A DNA stretch of 16,942 nucleotides from NCBI GenBank assembly GCA_946480705.1, contig CAMLLF010000011.1, positions 1 to 16,942 of the forward strand, read 5' to 3'. Made by a program: the position numbers and the translations under genes. The notes under the pieces were generated by a model. That model had not been told where the DNA came from and searched no databases. It was given only the letters and a program-made list of their open reading frames with translations. Of this stretch, positions 1-7,281 are shown piece by piece; position 1 is the first letter of the stretch; each line of letters opens with the position of its first letter. The stretch is from an uncultured Lysobacteraceae bacterium (lineage in GTDB: Bacteria; Pseudomonadota; Gammaproteobacteria; Xanthomonadales; Rhodanobacteraceae).

Positions 1-1
1 C

Positions 2-379
2 TGGGCAGGGCTCGACGTGACCGTGCACTTCGGCGTCGACGTTGAACGTGCTGCCGTCGTAGTTGATCGTGCGGCTCAGCCGTTCGGTCGCGCTCCGGTG
101 GAAGCGGTAGCCGTCGACTTCGATGCCCTGGCTGTCGCCGACGAGAAATCCGAACCGCGCGCGGCCGACGGTGCGGTTCTCGGTCAGCCCGAAGTCGTCC
201 TCGAAATTGACGTCGGTGCCGATCAAGCCGTTTTCGCCGTCGATGCGCGCGTCCGCGTCGCTGTCCGTCTGATACGCGCCGAGCGACAGGTAGAAACGAT
301 CGAGCGCCATGGGCTTTTCGGCCTGGGCGGCCGGAGCGAGCGCGGCGAGCAGAAGGGCGGGCAGATAGCGTCGTTGCAT
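2..379 (-). CDS. Outer-membrane beta-barrel protein, 5' part only
   Basis: The reading frame starts at ATG 379-377 and stays open to the left edge, giving about 126 residues of a longer protein. The first 20 residues form a signal peptide (Arg-Arg, an Ala/Leu core, then PAAQA before EKP). The mature part has alternating polar and aromatic strands with Gly/Asp turns, such as RFYLSLGAYQTDSDAD and ARFGFLVGDSQGIEVDGYRF, as expected of a small outer-membrane beta-barrel. AAGGA lies about 9 bases upstream of the start and serves as ribosome binding site. The regulator gene at 490-1230 lies upstream on the same strand with a gap of about 110 bases, so co-transcription is possible. The barrel fold is inferred from pattern; the exact family is not recognised because the C-terminus is missing. 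Confidence 0.72.
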   Translation of the reverse strand, partial: MQRRYLPALLLAALAPAAQAEKPMALDRFYLSLGAYQTDSDADARIDGENGLIGTDVNFEDDFGLTENRTVGRARFGFLVGDSQGIEVDGYRFHRSATERLSRTINYDGSTFNVDAEVHGHVEPCP

Positions 380-489
380 GATTCGTGTCCTTGAGTGCGT
401 GTGCGTCGTGCCGGCGCAGGGGCGTCCCGCGCCTGCGGCAATTCTGGCATGCCCCCACCGGCGCGGCAGTCGCGCCGACGGCGGGCGCA

Positions 490-1230
490 TCATGGCTTCC
501 GTGCGCGTCGAAGCCGTGTGAACTCGGAAAACTCCCACTGGCGCAGGCCGACCATCAGGCTGAAGCCGTCGCGCTCGCGCAGCGGCAGGCGCGCGTCCTG
601 GCGCGCGAGTTCGTCGAATTCCTGCGCGAGGCGGATCAGCGCGGTCTTCATGCGCGTGCGCGAGGCCATCGACAGCATGCCGCTCAAGAAACGGAATTCG
701 TCGCCGATGCCGTCGAACGCCCCGCGCAGGAATTCGCCGGCGACGTGCGCGAGAAAGAACGCGTGCACCGGGCCGTCCTTGCGCCAGGCGAAGTTGCGCG
801 CGGTCAGTTTCTTGACGCGCCGCGGCGGCCGGTAGTCGACGATGCCGAGTTCGTCGAGCCGCAACAGCAGGCTCACGAGACGCGCCTCGTCGAATTCGTA
901 GGTCGCGGAAATCTCGGCGAGCTTCCAGTCGTTGACGAGCAGATAGGTCATCAGCAGCAGTTGCGGATCGCGCACGAGCGCGCGTTCCTGCGACTCGCTG
1001 AGTTCGTGCAGTGCCGCCGGCGCCTGGCTGCCGTCGACGAGATCGCTCAGCGTGAGTTCGAGCACTTCGCAGATGCGGTCGAGCCGGCCCAGCGAGAAGT
1101 CGCCGCGGCTCAGGTCGCGCTTGATCGTCGGTTCGCTCAGGCCCAGCTGATCGGCGAGCTGCCGGTAAGTCATGCCGCGCTGGCGCAGCACGCTGCGGAT
1201 ATTGCGCACGAGGGTTTGTCCCGCGCTCAT
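490..1230 (-). CDS. XRE-family helix-turn-helix transcriptional regulator
   Basis: This 246-residue protein has an N-terminal Cro/CI (XRE) helix-turn-helix domain at residues 8-66. The recognition region reads TYRQLADQLGLSEPTIKRDL. The remaining 180 residues are mostly helical, with no recognised ligand or catalytic domain. The frame is open further upstream, to 1683, but that stretch runs through the divergent ketoacyl synthase gene and is a shadow. ATG 1230-1228 gives the XRE domain at the very N-terminus and has GGGAAG about 8 bases upstream. The gene is divergent from the six-gene operon starting at 1364, and a perfect inverted repeat lies between them. Control of that operon and of itself is therefore the simplest inference. 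The operon could also be controlled from elsewhere. Confidence 0.85.
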   Translation of the reverse strand: MSAGQTLVRNIRSVLRQRGMTYRQLADQLGLSEPTIKRDLSRGDFSLGRLDRICEVLELTLSDLVDGSQAPAALHELSESQERALVRDPQLLLMTYLLVNDWKLAEISATYEFDEARLVSLLLRLDELGIVDYRPPRRVKKLTARNFAWRKDGPVHAFFLAHVAGEFLRGAFDGIGDEFRFLSGMLSMASRTRMKTALIRLAQEFDELARQDARLPLRERDGFSLMVGLRQWEFSEFTRLRRARKP

Positions 1231-1241
1231 CGCGTCGCTTC

Positions 1242-1264
1242 CCGGTATCAGATCGTTATACCGG
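1242..1264. promoter_or_regulatory. Candidate operator: inverted repeat between divergent genes
   Basis: Perfect 7-base arms CCGGTAT (1242-1248) and ATACCGG (1258-1264) flank a 9-base centre. The repeat lies 12 bases upstream of the regulator start and 100 bases upstream of the operon start. The right arm contains TATAAC on the minus strand, a plausible -10 element, so a bound dimer would block regulator transcription. The repeat is seen directly; binding by the neighbouring XRE protein is inference. Confidence 0.5.
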
Positions 1265-1363
1265 ATCAGACAACAGCGATAGACCGCGCGCAAGGATTTG
1301 CGCGTGCCGCCGGCGCTGCGGCAGTCTCTGGCCGCATACCGGCGCTCCGCGAGGACTCCTGCG

Positions 1364-2446
1364 ATGAATCTGGCCGCGTCATCCGTTCCGCTGCGCCCGT
1401 GCGCGCCGGCGGCCTGCCGTCCGCTGCGCCTGCTCGGCAGCGGCGTCGCGGCCGCGCTCGATCCGCTCGCGAGCAGCGCGATCGATGCACGCCTCGGGTT
1501 GCCGCCGGGAACCGTCGAGCGCCGCAGCGGCGTGCGCAGCCGCGGCGTCGAAACGCGGCGCAGCGCCGCCGCGCTCGGCGCGGACGCGGCGCGCCGCGCA
1601 CTCGCGAGCGCCGGTCTCGGCCTGCATGAGATCGATGCCGTGATCGCCGCGAGCGCCACCATGGACCAGGCCATGCCGTGCAACGCCGCGCTGATCCATC
1701 GCGAACTTCACCTGGGACAACCGGGCCCGAGCGAGCGCGGCATGCCGGCGTTCGATATCGGCGCGAGCTGTCTCGGCTTCGTCGTCGCGCTCGACACGGC
1801 CTCGGCGCTGATCGCCGCGGGACGCTATCGCCGCGTGCTCGTCGTCGCCGCCGACATCGCCTCGTGCGGTCTCGACTGGGACCAGCTCGAGGCCAGCGCG
1901 ATCTTCGGCGACGGCGCCGCAGCGGTCGTCGTCGACGCCGGTCGCCATGCCGACCACGTCGATCGCGACGGACGCGCGGCGCCCGGCCTGCTCGCCGCCG
2001 CCTTCGCGACCCACAGCGAAGGCGCGCACTTCTGTGAAATCCGCGGCGGCGGCTCGCGCTACCACCCGAGCCGCATCGACGAGCCGTTCGGACCGCTGGC
2101 GCAGTTCCGCATGGACGGCACCTCGGTCTTCCGCCTCGCCGCGCGCCGGCTCGGGCCGTTCATCGACACGCTGCTCGCCGACGCCGGCCTCGCACGCAGC
2201 GACATCAACGTCGTGATCCCGCACCAGGCGAGTCGCCACGGCCTCGACTTTCTCGCGCGCCTGCTGCGCCTGCCGCGCGAACGCACCGTCGACATCTTCG
2301 CGACCCACGGCAACCAGGTCGCCGCATCGCTGCCGAGCGCGCTGCATCACGCGCTGAGCAGCGGCCGCCTGCAGCGCGGCATGCACGCGCTGCTGATCGG
2401 CACCGGTGCCGGCGTCAGTTTCGGCGGCCTCGTGCTGCGCTGCTGA
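1364..2446 (+). CDS. FabH-like 3-oxoacyl synthase III (KAS III family)
   Basis: This 360-residue thiolase-fold protein has the usual length for KAS III. The catalytic triad is visible: Cys136 in DIGASCLGFV, His287 in VVIPHQASRHG and Asn317 in THGNQVAASLP. The signature ERRSGVRSR near residue 53 and FGDGAAAVVV near 181 also fit the family. Such enzymes condense an acyl thioester with malonyl-ACP (FabH) or with another acyl chain (OleA-type). Position in a glycosyltransferase operon suggests a specialised role rather than housekeeping fatty-acid synthesis. ATG 1364 was chosen over the upstream in-frame start at 1298 because GAGG sits 9 bases before it. It is the first gene of a tightly packed operon. 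Substrate choice cannot be read from the sequence. Confidence 0.92.
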   Translation: MNLAASSVPLRPCAPAACRPLRLLGSGVAAALDPLASSAIDARLGLPPGTVERRSGVRSRGVETRRSAAALGADAARRALASAGLGLHEIDAVIAASATMDQAMPCNAALIHRELHLGQPGPSERGMPAFDIGASCLGFVVALDTASALIAAGRYRRVLVVAADIASCGLDWDQLEASAIFGDGAAAVVVDAGRHADHVDRDGRAAPGLLAAAFATHSEGAHFCEIRGGGSRYHPSRIDEPFGPLAQFRMDGTSVFRLAARRLGPFIDTLLADAGLARSDINVVIPHQASRHGLDFLARLLRLPRERTVDIFATHGNQVAASLPSALHHALSSGRLQRGMHALLIGTGAGVSFGGLVLRC

Positions 2447-2455
2447 GGCCATCGA

Positions 2456-3322
2456 GTGAAACCCGCATCGCGACTCCGCGTCCATCTGCTGCAGGTCGGC
2501 CATTGCCGTCATCCCGAATGGGTCACGCTGCGCGGCGGACGCTGGACGAGCGCGGAATTTCCGGCGCTGGCCGCGCTGCTGATCCATCCGCGGCACGGCG
2601 CGCTGCTCTATGACACCGGCTATTCCGCGCATTTCGAAGCGGCCACGCAGCGGTTCCCGGAACGCCTCTATCGCTGGATCACGCCGGTGCAGTTGCCGGC
2701 GACGCAGACGCTGCAACAACAGCTCGCGCGGCACGGCGTCGCGCCCGCCGACGTCGCGCGCGTGCTGATCTCGCATCTGCACGCGGACCACATCGCCGGC
2801 CTGCGCGACCTGCCGCGCGCGCGCTTCACCGCGCTGCGTGCCGAGATAGCGCAGCTCCGCGACGTCGGCCGCCTGCGCGCGCTCATGCACGCGGTGCTGC
2901 CGGCGCTGCTGCCGGACGATTTCGCCGCGCGCCTGGACTATGCCGACGACGCGCCCGCGCGCGATCTCGGGCCGCTGTGGGCACCGTTCGCGCGAGGCTT
3001 CGATCTGTTCGGCGACGGCAGCCTGATCGCCGTTCTGTTGCCCGGCCACAGCAGCGCGCAGATGGGACTGCTGCTGCGCGACGCGGACGATCGCCCGCTG
3101 CTGCTCGCGGCCGACGCGTGCTGGTCGGCGCGCGCCTGGCGCGAACAGCGCATGCCGTCGCTGCTCGCGCGCCCGCTGATGCACGACTGGGCGGCCTACC
3201 GCACGACGCTCGCGGGCCTGCTCGCGGTCGCGACCCGCCAGCCCGACCTGCTGATCGTGCCGTCGCACTGCGGCGCGACCATTGCGTCGTACTCACCGCG
3301 CGCGCAGGAATGCGCCGCATGA
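2456..3322 (+). CDS. Metallo-beta-lactamase-fold hydrolase, AHL-lactonase-like
   Basis: The 288-residue protein carries the MBL metal motif SHLHADH (His107, His109, Asp111, His112). Further likely ligands are His198 in LLPGHSS, Asp220 in AADACW and His271 in VPSHCG. The early strand LLYDTGYS is also typical. This layout resembles N-acyl-homoserine-lactone lactonases and related two-metal hydrolases. Translation starts at GTG 2456; GAGG (2445-2448) overlaps the stop codon of the ketoacyl synthase gene, implying coupling. It overlaps the next gene by ATGA at 3319-3322. Given its neighbours it may hydrolyse an acyl thioester or lactone formed by the synthase (inference). Quorum quenching is an alternative, but no autoinducer gene is nearby. 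No signal peptide is seen, so it is probably cytoplasmic. Confidence 0.88.
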   Translation: MKPASRLRVHLLQVGHCRHPEWVTLRGGRWTSAEFPALAALLIHPRHGALLYDTGYSAHFEAATQRFPERLYRWITPVQLPATQTLQQQLARHGVAPADVARVLISHLHADHIAGLRDLPRARFTALRAEIAQLRDVGRLRALMHAVLPALLPDDFAARLDYADDAPARDLGPLWAPFARGFDLFGDGSLIAVLLPGHSSAQMGLLLRDADDRPLLLAADACWSARAWREQRMPSLLARPLMHDWAAYRTTLAGLLAVATRQPDLLIVPSHCGATIASYSPRAQECAA

Positions 3323-4281
3323 GCGCACCGCGGCACATTCTCGTGACCGGCGCCTCGGGCTTTATCGGCTCGGCGTTTCTCGACCGCTTCGCCGCGCGCG
3401 AGGATCTCGTGCTCCACGGCGTCGGCCGGCGTCCGCTCGCGCGTCCGAACTACCACGCGGTCGATCTGTCGCAGCCGTTCGATCTCGACGTCCGCGCCGA
3501 CGTCGTCATCCACGCGGCCGCGCGCTCCTCGCCCTGGGGCACGACCGCGGACTTCCGGCGGCACAACGTCGAGGCGACGCGCCGCGTGCTCGACTGGTGC
3601 CGGCGCAACGGCCTGCCGCGACTCGTCTATGTTTCATCGAGTTCGGTGTTCTATCGCGACGCCGATCAGTTCGGACTCACCGAAGACAGCCCGATCGGTC
3701 CCGCGTTCGTCAACGACTATGCCGCGACCAAATATGCGGGCGAGCAGCTCGTCGCAGGCTACGAGGGCAGCTGGGTCGTCGCGCGTCCGCGCGCGGTATT
3801 CGGACCCGGCGACACGGTGCTGTTCCCGCGCATCCTGCGCGCGGCGCGGCGCGGCCGCCTGCCGCTGATCGACACCGGCCGCGCGCCGGCGGTCGGCGAC
3901 CTGATCTACATCGAAACGCTCTGCGACTATCTGCTGGCGCTCGCGCTGCGCGAGGATCTGCGCGGCAGCTACAACCTGACCAACAACGCGCCGATCGCGA
4001 TCCAGACCTTCCTGCTCGACACGTTCGAACGCCTCGGCCTGCCCGCACCGCGCCGCCGCGTGTCGCTGCGGCTCGCGCGCGCCGCCGCCACGGCCGGCGA
4101 ATGGCTGTACCGCACGCTGCGCCTGCCCGGCGAACCCCCGATCACGCGCTTCGGCGTCGGCGTGTTCACGCAGTCCAAGACCTTCGACGCGACGCGCATG
4201 CTGCGCGACCTCGGTCCGCCGTCGGTGTCGCTCGACGAAGGCGTCGCGCGTTTCGTCGACTGGCAGCGGCGCCGATGCTGA
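3319..4281 (+). CDS. NAD(P)-dependent epimerase/dehydratase (extended SDR, 3-beta-HSD/OleD-like)
   Basis: The 320-residue protein is an extended short-chain dehydrogenase/reductase. The N-terminal Rossmann motif is VTGASGFIG (Gly11, Gly14, Gly17). The active-site Ser lies in YVSSSSVF near residue 107, and Tyr134/Lys138 form YxxxK in DYAATKYAGE. The C-terminal half (GDLIYIETLCDYLLAL, then YNLTNN) follows the 3-beta-hydroxysteroid dehydrogenase/OleD-like pattern rather than the classical sugar-nucleotide epimerases. The start at ATG 3319 overlaps the previous stop as ATGA, so translation is coupled; an in-frame ATG at 3310 is less likely. In context it probably reduces the beta-keto product of the KAS III enzyme to a hydroxy compound, as OleD does after OleA. 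That role is inference, and a nucleotide-sugar substrate remains possible. Confidence 0.9.
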   Translation: MSAPRHILVTGASGFIGSAFLDRFAAREDLVLHGVGRRPLARPNYHAVDLSQPFDLDVRADVVIHAAARSSPWGTTADFRRHNVEATRRVLDWCRRNGLPRLVYVSSSSVFYRDADQFGLTEDSPIGPAFVNDYAATKYAGEQLVAGYEGSWVVARPRAVFGPGDTVLFPRILRAARRGRLPLIDTGRAPAVGDLIYIETLCDYLLALALREDLRGSYNLTNNAPIAIQTFLLDTFERLGLPAPRRRVSLRLARAAATAGEWLYRTLRLPGEPPITRFGVGVFTQSKTFDATRMLRDLGPPSVSLDEGVARFVDWQRRRC

Positions 4282-5420
4282 CGCCGTGCCTGCTGCTCTG
4301 CGCGTGCTACGCACTGTTGCTGTTCGGCAAGGCCGCGTTCGCGCTGCGCTACGTCGACGCAACGCGTCCGGTCGCCGCGACGGCGGCGCCGGCGACGACG
4401 ATCCTGCAGCCGATCCTCGGCGGCGACCCCGCGCTGCCGGACATGCTCGAAAGCAATCTGCGCGCGCTGCCGCAGTGCCGTTTCCTCTGGCTCGTCGATG
4501 CCGACGATGCGATCGCGCAGACCGTCACCGGCGAGTTGCGCGCCGCGTATCCGCAGATCGCGATCGTCTGCCTGACCGTGCCGCCGGCGCCGGCCGGCCA
4601 CAATCCCAAGATCCACAAACTTGCCTTTGCCTCATCGCTGGTCGCGACGCCGCATCTCGTCGTGCTGGACGACGACACGCACCTGCCGGCGGCGAGCCTC
4701 GCGGAACTGCTCGCACGGCTGCGACACGACGACCTCGCGACCGGCCTGCCCTGCTGTCTCGACGAGGGCCGCCTCGCCTCGCGCCTGCTGGCGCAGTTCG
4801 TCAACAACAATGCCGCGCTGACCTATCTGCCGCTGCTGTCGGCCTGGCCGCCGCCGAGCATCAACGGCATGGGCTATGCGCTGCGCACCGACGCGCTCGC
4901 GCGCATGGGCGGCTTTGCACCGCTCGCGCGCCACCTGACCGACGACCTGGCCGTCGCGCTCGCGCTGCGCGCGAGCGGCGGCAGCATCCACCAGAGCGTC
5001 GCCCCGCTGTTCGTGCGTACGAGCGTGCGCAACCTGCGCCACTACGCGCAGCTGCTGCATCGCTGGTTCCTGTTCGCCCTGCTGCTCCTCGAACGCCAGC
5101 CACGAAGACTCGCCGCAACCATCGTCGTGCTGCACGGGCTGCCGCCGCTGATCCTGACGGCGGCCTGTGCGAGTGCCGTCGCCGCGTGGCATCCGCTGGC
5201 CGGCGCCGCAATCGCGGCGCTGTGCGTGGTGCGCGGTCTCGTGCTGCGCGATCTGCAGCGCCGACTGACCGGCGGCAGCCGGCATCGGGCCGCGCTGTCG
5301 CTGCTCGCCGAGCTGCTGCAACCGCTGCACGGTCTGCATGCGCTGCTGCAGCGGCGTATCCGCTGGCGCACGCGCCACTATCGCGTGCGCGCGAACGACG
5401 ACTTCGAGCCGGTACCGTGA
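4275..5420 (+). CDS. Membrane glycosyltransferase, GT2/GT21 (ceramide glucosyltransferase/HpnI-like)
   Basis: This 381-residue protein begins with a membrane helix (residues 4-24) and has hydrophobic segments near 281-322. The GT-A catalytic domain between them shows LQPILGGDP near residue 44 and NPKIHKL at 110-116. It also has the metal-binding DDDTH at 132-136, a later acidic motif HLTDDLAVA near 220, and QLLHRW at 259-264, a variant of the (Q/R)xxRW motif. The order of motifs fits GT21-like enzymes that glycosylate lipids at the cytoplasmic membrane, such as ceramide glucosyltransferase and the hopanoid enzyme HpnI. ATG 4275 overlaps the SDR gene by 7 bases and the stop overlaps the next GTG start. 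The acceptor is probably the lipid made by the preceding enzymes (inference); sugar donor unknown. Confidence 0.88.
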   Translation: MLTPCLLLCACYALLLFGKAAFALRYVDATRPVAATAAPATTILQPILGGDPALPDMLESNLRALPQCRFLWLVDADDAIAQTVTGELRAAYPQIAIVCLTVPPAPAGHNPKIHKLAFASSLVATPHLVVLDDDTHLPAASLAELLARLRHDDLATGLPCCLDEGRLASRLLAQFVNNNAALTYLPLLSAWPPPSINGMGYALRTDALARMGGFAPLARHLTDDLAVALALRASGGSIHQSVAPLFVRTSVRNLRHYAQLLHRWFLFALLLLERQPRRLAATIVVLHGLPPLILTAACASAVAAWHPLAGAAIAALCVVRGLVLRDLQRRLTGGSRHRAALSLLAELLQPLHGLHALLQRRIRWRTRHYRVRANDDFEPVP

Positions 5421-5974
5421 AGCCGCGCTGGCAGATCGCGTTCCTGACCGGCCAGAGCGATCCGCGCGGCTGCGCACTGAGCGACGTGCAGCGCGCCTTT
5501 CTCGCCGGACTCTCCGCAGACCGCCGCGTCGCGACCAATTTTCCGTATGACGCCGCGACGCATCCGTTCCTGCCGACGCCGCTGCTGCGCGCGAGCCTCA
5601 GCAACGCACGGCAGTATTTCGCATCGCGCACGTCCGCGTTCCGCGCGCGCCACCGCCCGCCGGTCGAACGCATGCTCGACGGCGCCGACCGCTCGCTGCT
5701 GCTCGCCGGCAGCTGCGGACTGGAACTCCTCAACAATCTGCAGCTGCCGCGCGTGCTGCTCGATCGCATCGCGGTGTTCGCCTACGGTCCGGTCGCGCGC
5801 CGCCGGCCCGACTGCGAAACCCTGCTCGTGCAGGGCCGGCGCGACCTGCTGTCGCGCTGCTGGTTCCGCGACGTCGACCATCGCGTCGATGCCGGACACA
5901 TGGACTACCTGTTCAGGTACGAAGTGCTGCAGCACTGCCGCGCGCTGCTCGACCGCCTCGGAACGCGCGCATGA
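5417..5974 (+). CDS. Small orphan operon protein, possible reduced alpha/beta-hydrolase
   Basis: No family is recognised for this 185-residue protein. It starts at GTG 5417 in a GTGA overlap with the glycosyltransferase and ends in an ATGA overlap with the next gene, so it is clearly an integral operon member. Some features resemble the alpha/beta-hydrolase fold: a buried strand and elbow-like turn SLLLAGSCGLELL (residues 93-105), then ETLLVQGRRDLLS with Asp143, and finally VDAGHMDYL with His161. These sit in the order nucleophile, acid, histidine. If real, the nucleophile would be Ser99 or Cys100. The protein is short for that fold and the elbow is not a clean GxSxG. The hydrolase idea is inference. 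No signal peptide or membrane segment is seen. Confidence 0.8.
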   Translation: MKPRWQIAFLTGQSDPRGCALSDVQRAFLAGLSADRRVATNFPYDAATHPFLPTPLLRASLSNARQYFASRTSAFRARHRPPVERMLDGADRSLLLAGSCGLELLNNLQLPRVLLDRIAVFAYGPVARRRPDCETLLVQGRRDLLSRCWFRDVDHRVDAGHMDYLFRYEVLQHCRALLDRLGTRA

Positions 5975-7233
5975 GCGAACCTCGCGTCGCGCTGGTGGCA
6001 CCGCCGTTCAGCGGGCACCTGCACCCGCTGCTCGGCATCGGCCGCGCGTTGCGCGCGAGCGGCATCGACGCGCGCGTGTTCAGCAGCACCGCCGCGCAAC
6101 CCGCGATCGCGTCCGCGGAACTCGACGGCGTCGTCCTGCTCGCCGGCTGCGACGACGCGATCGACGCGATCGCCAATCCGCCGCGCCGCGCCGGCAGCAA
6201 TCCGCTGCGGCTGCATGCGCAGCTCCGCGCGAACCTGGCGCTGATGCGGCGCTTCCGCGACGAACTCGATGCCGCGCTGCGCGCCTGGACGCCCCGGCTC
6301 GTCATCGCCGACTTCACCGTGCCCGTCGCCGGCGCAGTCGCCCGTACACTCGGCATTCCCTGGTGGACCAGCCTGCCCTCGCCCTGCGTGCTCGAAGCGC
6401 GCGGCCGGCCGCCGGCCTATCTCGGCGGCTGGCGGCCGCGCGACGATATCCTCGGCCGGCTGCGCGACGCGCTCGGACGTACCGCGGTCCGCATGTTCAA
6501 GCACGGCATCGGCCGGCTGTATCGCCGCGAACTCGCCGCGCTCGGCTTCGAGGGTCTGTATCGCGCCGACGGCAGCGAGGCCGTCTATTCGGACGAATGC
6601 ATCCTCGCGCTCGGCCTGCGCGAATTCGAGTTTGCGGGCGACTGGCCCGCGGCGCTGAGCTTCACCGGACCGGCGCTCTACACGCCGCCCTATACCGGGT
6701 CGTCACCACAATTCGCAGAAGGCCGGCGGCACGTGCTCGTGACGCTCGGCACGCACCTGCGCTGGCACAAGTCGACGGCCGTCGCCGCCGTGCGCGCCGC
6801 CGCGGCGGCGCATCCGGGTATCGAATTCCACTTCAGCCACGGCGATGCGGCCGATGCGCGGCATCGACAGGAAGGCAATTATCAGGAACTCGCCTACGTT
6901 TCCTACGAGCGCGATCTGCCGCACTACGATCTCGTCGTGCATCACGGCGGTGCCGGGATTCTGTATCGCTGCCTGAGCCTCGGCATTCCCGCCCTCGTGC
7001 TGCCGCTCGACTACGACCAGTTCGATCACGCGGCGCGGCTGGAGCACGCGGGGCTCGCGCGTCGGCTGAAATCACTGCGCGAGCTGTCTCGCGCGATCGC
7101 CGTCGCCCTGGACGACGAAGGCCTGCGCGCGCGCTGCCGCGCGTATCGCGCGCGTGTCGCCACCGAAGCGGCCACAGCGAAGATCGTCGACGCCGTGCAT
7201 CGCCGGCTCGGCGATGAGAGTCACAGGAAGTGA
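5971..7233 (+). CDS. GT1-family glycosyltransferase (UGT/MGT-like, GT-B fold)
   Basis: The 420-residue protein has the two-domain GT-B layout of macrolide, rhamnolipid and UDP-glucuronosyl transferases. The N-terminal motif APPFSGHLHPL includes the expected catalytic His16. The C-terminal donor-binding signature is plain: VVHHGGAGILYRCLSLGIPA (residues 322-341), followed by LPLDYDQFDHAARLE (344-358). The strand HVLVTLGTHLRW opens the donor domain. Such enzymes transfer an activated sugar to hydroxyl groups of lipids or small hydrophobic molecules in the cytoplasm. It is the last gene of the operon, started by an ATGA overlap, and a GC-rich hairpin follows. Together with the GT21-like enzyme it suggests a product with one or two sugars (inference). 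The donor sugar cannot be predicted. Confidence 0.93.
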   Translation: MSEPRVALVAPPFSGHLHPLLGIGRALRASGIDARVFSSTAAQPAIASAELDGVVLLAGCDDAIDAIANPPRRAGSNPLRLHAQLRANLALMRRFRDELDAALRAWTPRLVIADFTVPVAGAVARTLGIPWWTSLPSPCVLEARGRPPAYLGGWRPRDDILGRLRDALGRTAVRMFKHGIGRLYRRELAALGFEGLYRADGSEAVYSDECILALGLREFEFAGDWPAALSFTGPALYTPPYTGSSPQFAEGRRHVLVTLGTHLRWHKSTAVAAVRAAAAAHPGIEFHFSHGDAADARHRQEGNYQELAYVSYERDLPHYDLVVHHGGAGILYRCLSLGIPALVLPLDYDQFDHAARLEHAGLARRLKSLRELSRAIAVALDDEGLRARCRAYRARVATEAATAKIVDAVHRRLGDESHRK

Positions 7234-7240
7234 CGAACAG

Positions 7241-7264
7241 CCGGCGCCCGCGAGCGGGCGCCGG
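7241..7264. terminator. Hairpin between convergent genes
   Basis: A perfect 11-base inverted repeat, CCGGCGCCCGC and GCGGGCGCCGG, is separated by GA, so the practical loop is 4 bases. It begins 7 bases after the stop of the GT1 gene and lies before the stop of the convergent secreted-protein gene. No clear U-tract follows on either strand, so termination would depend on the strong stem or a helper factor. Confidence 0.6.
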
Positions 7265-7281
7265 TCTTCCGGTACATCGGA

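Noticed and set aside
385..1629. Long plus-strand open frame (414 residues)
   Set aside because: It is antisense to the XRE regulator gene, Ala/Arg/Glu-rich without domains, as expected from high-GC sequence.
1379..3268. Long minus-strand open frame (629 residues)
   Set aside because: It mirrors the KAS III and MBL genes, whose catalytic motifs are intact on the plus strand; its composition is typical of antisense GC-rich shadows.
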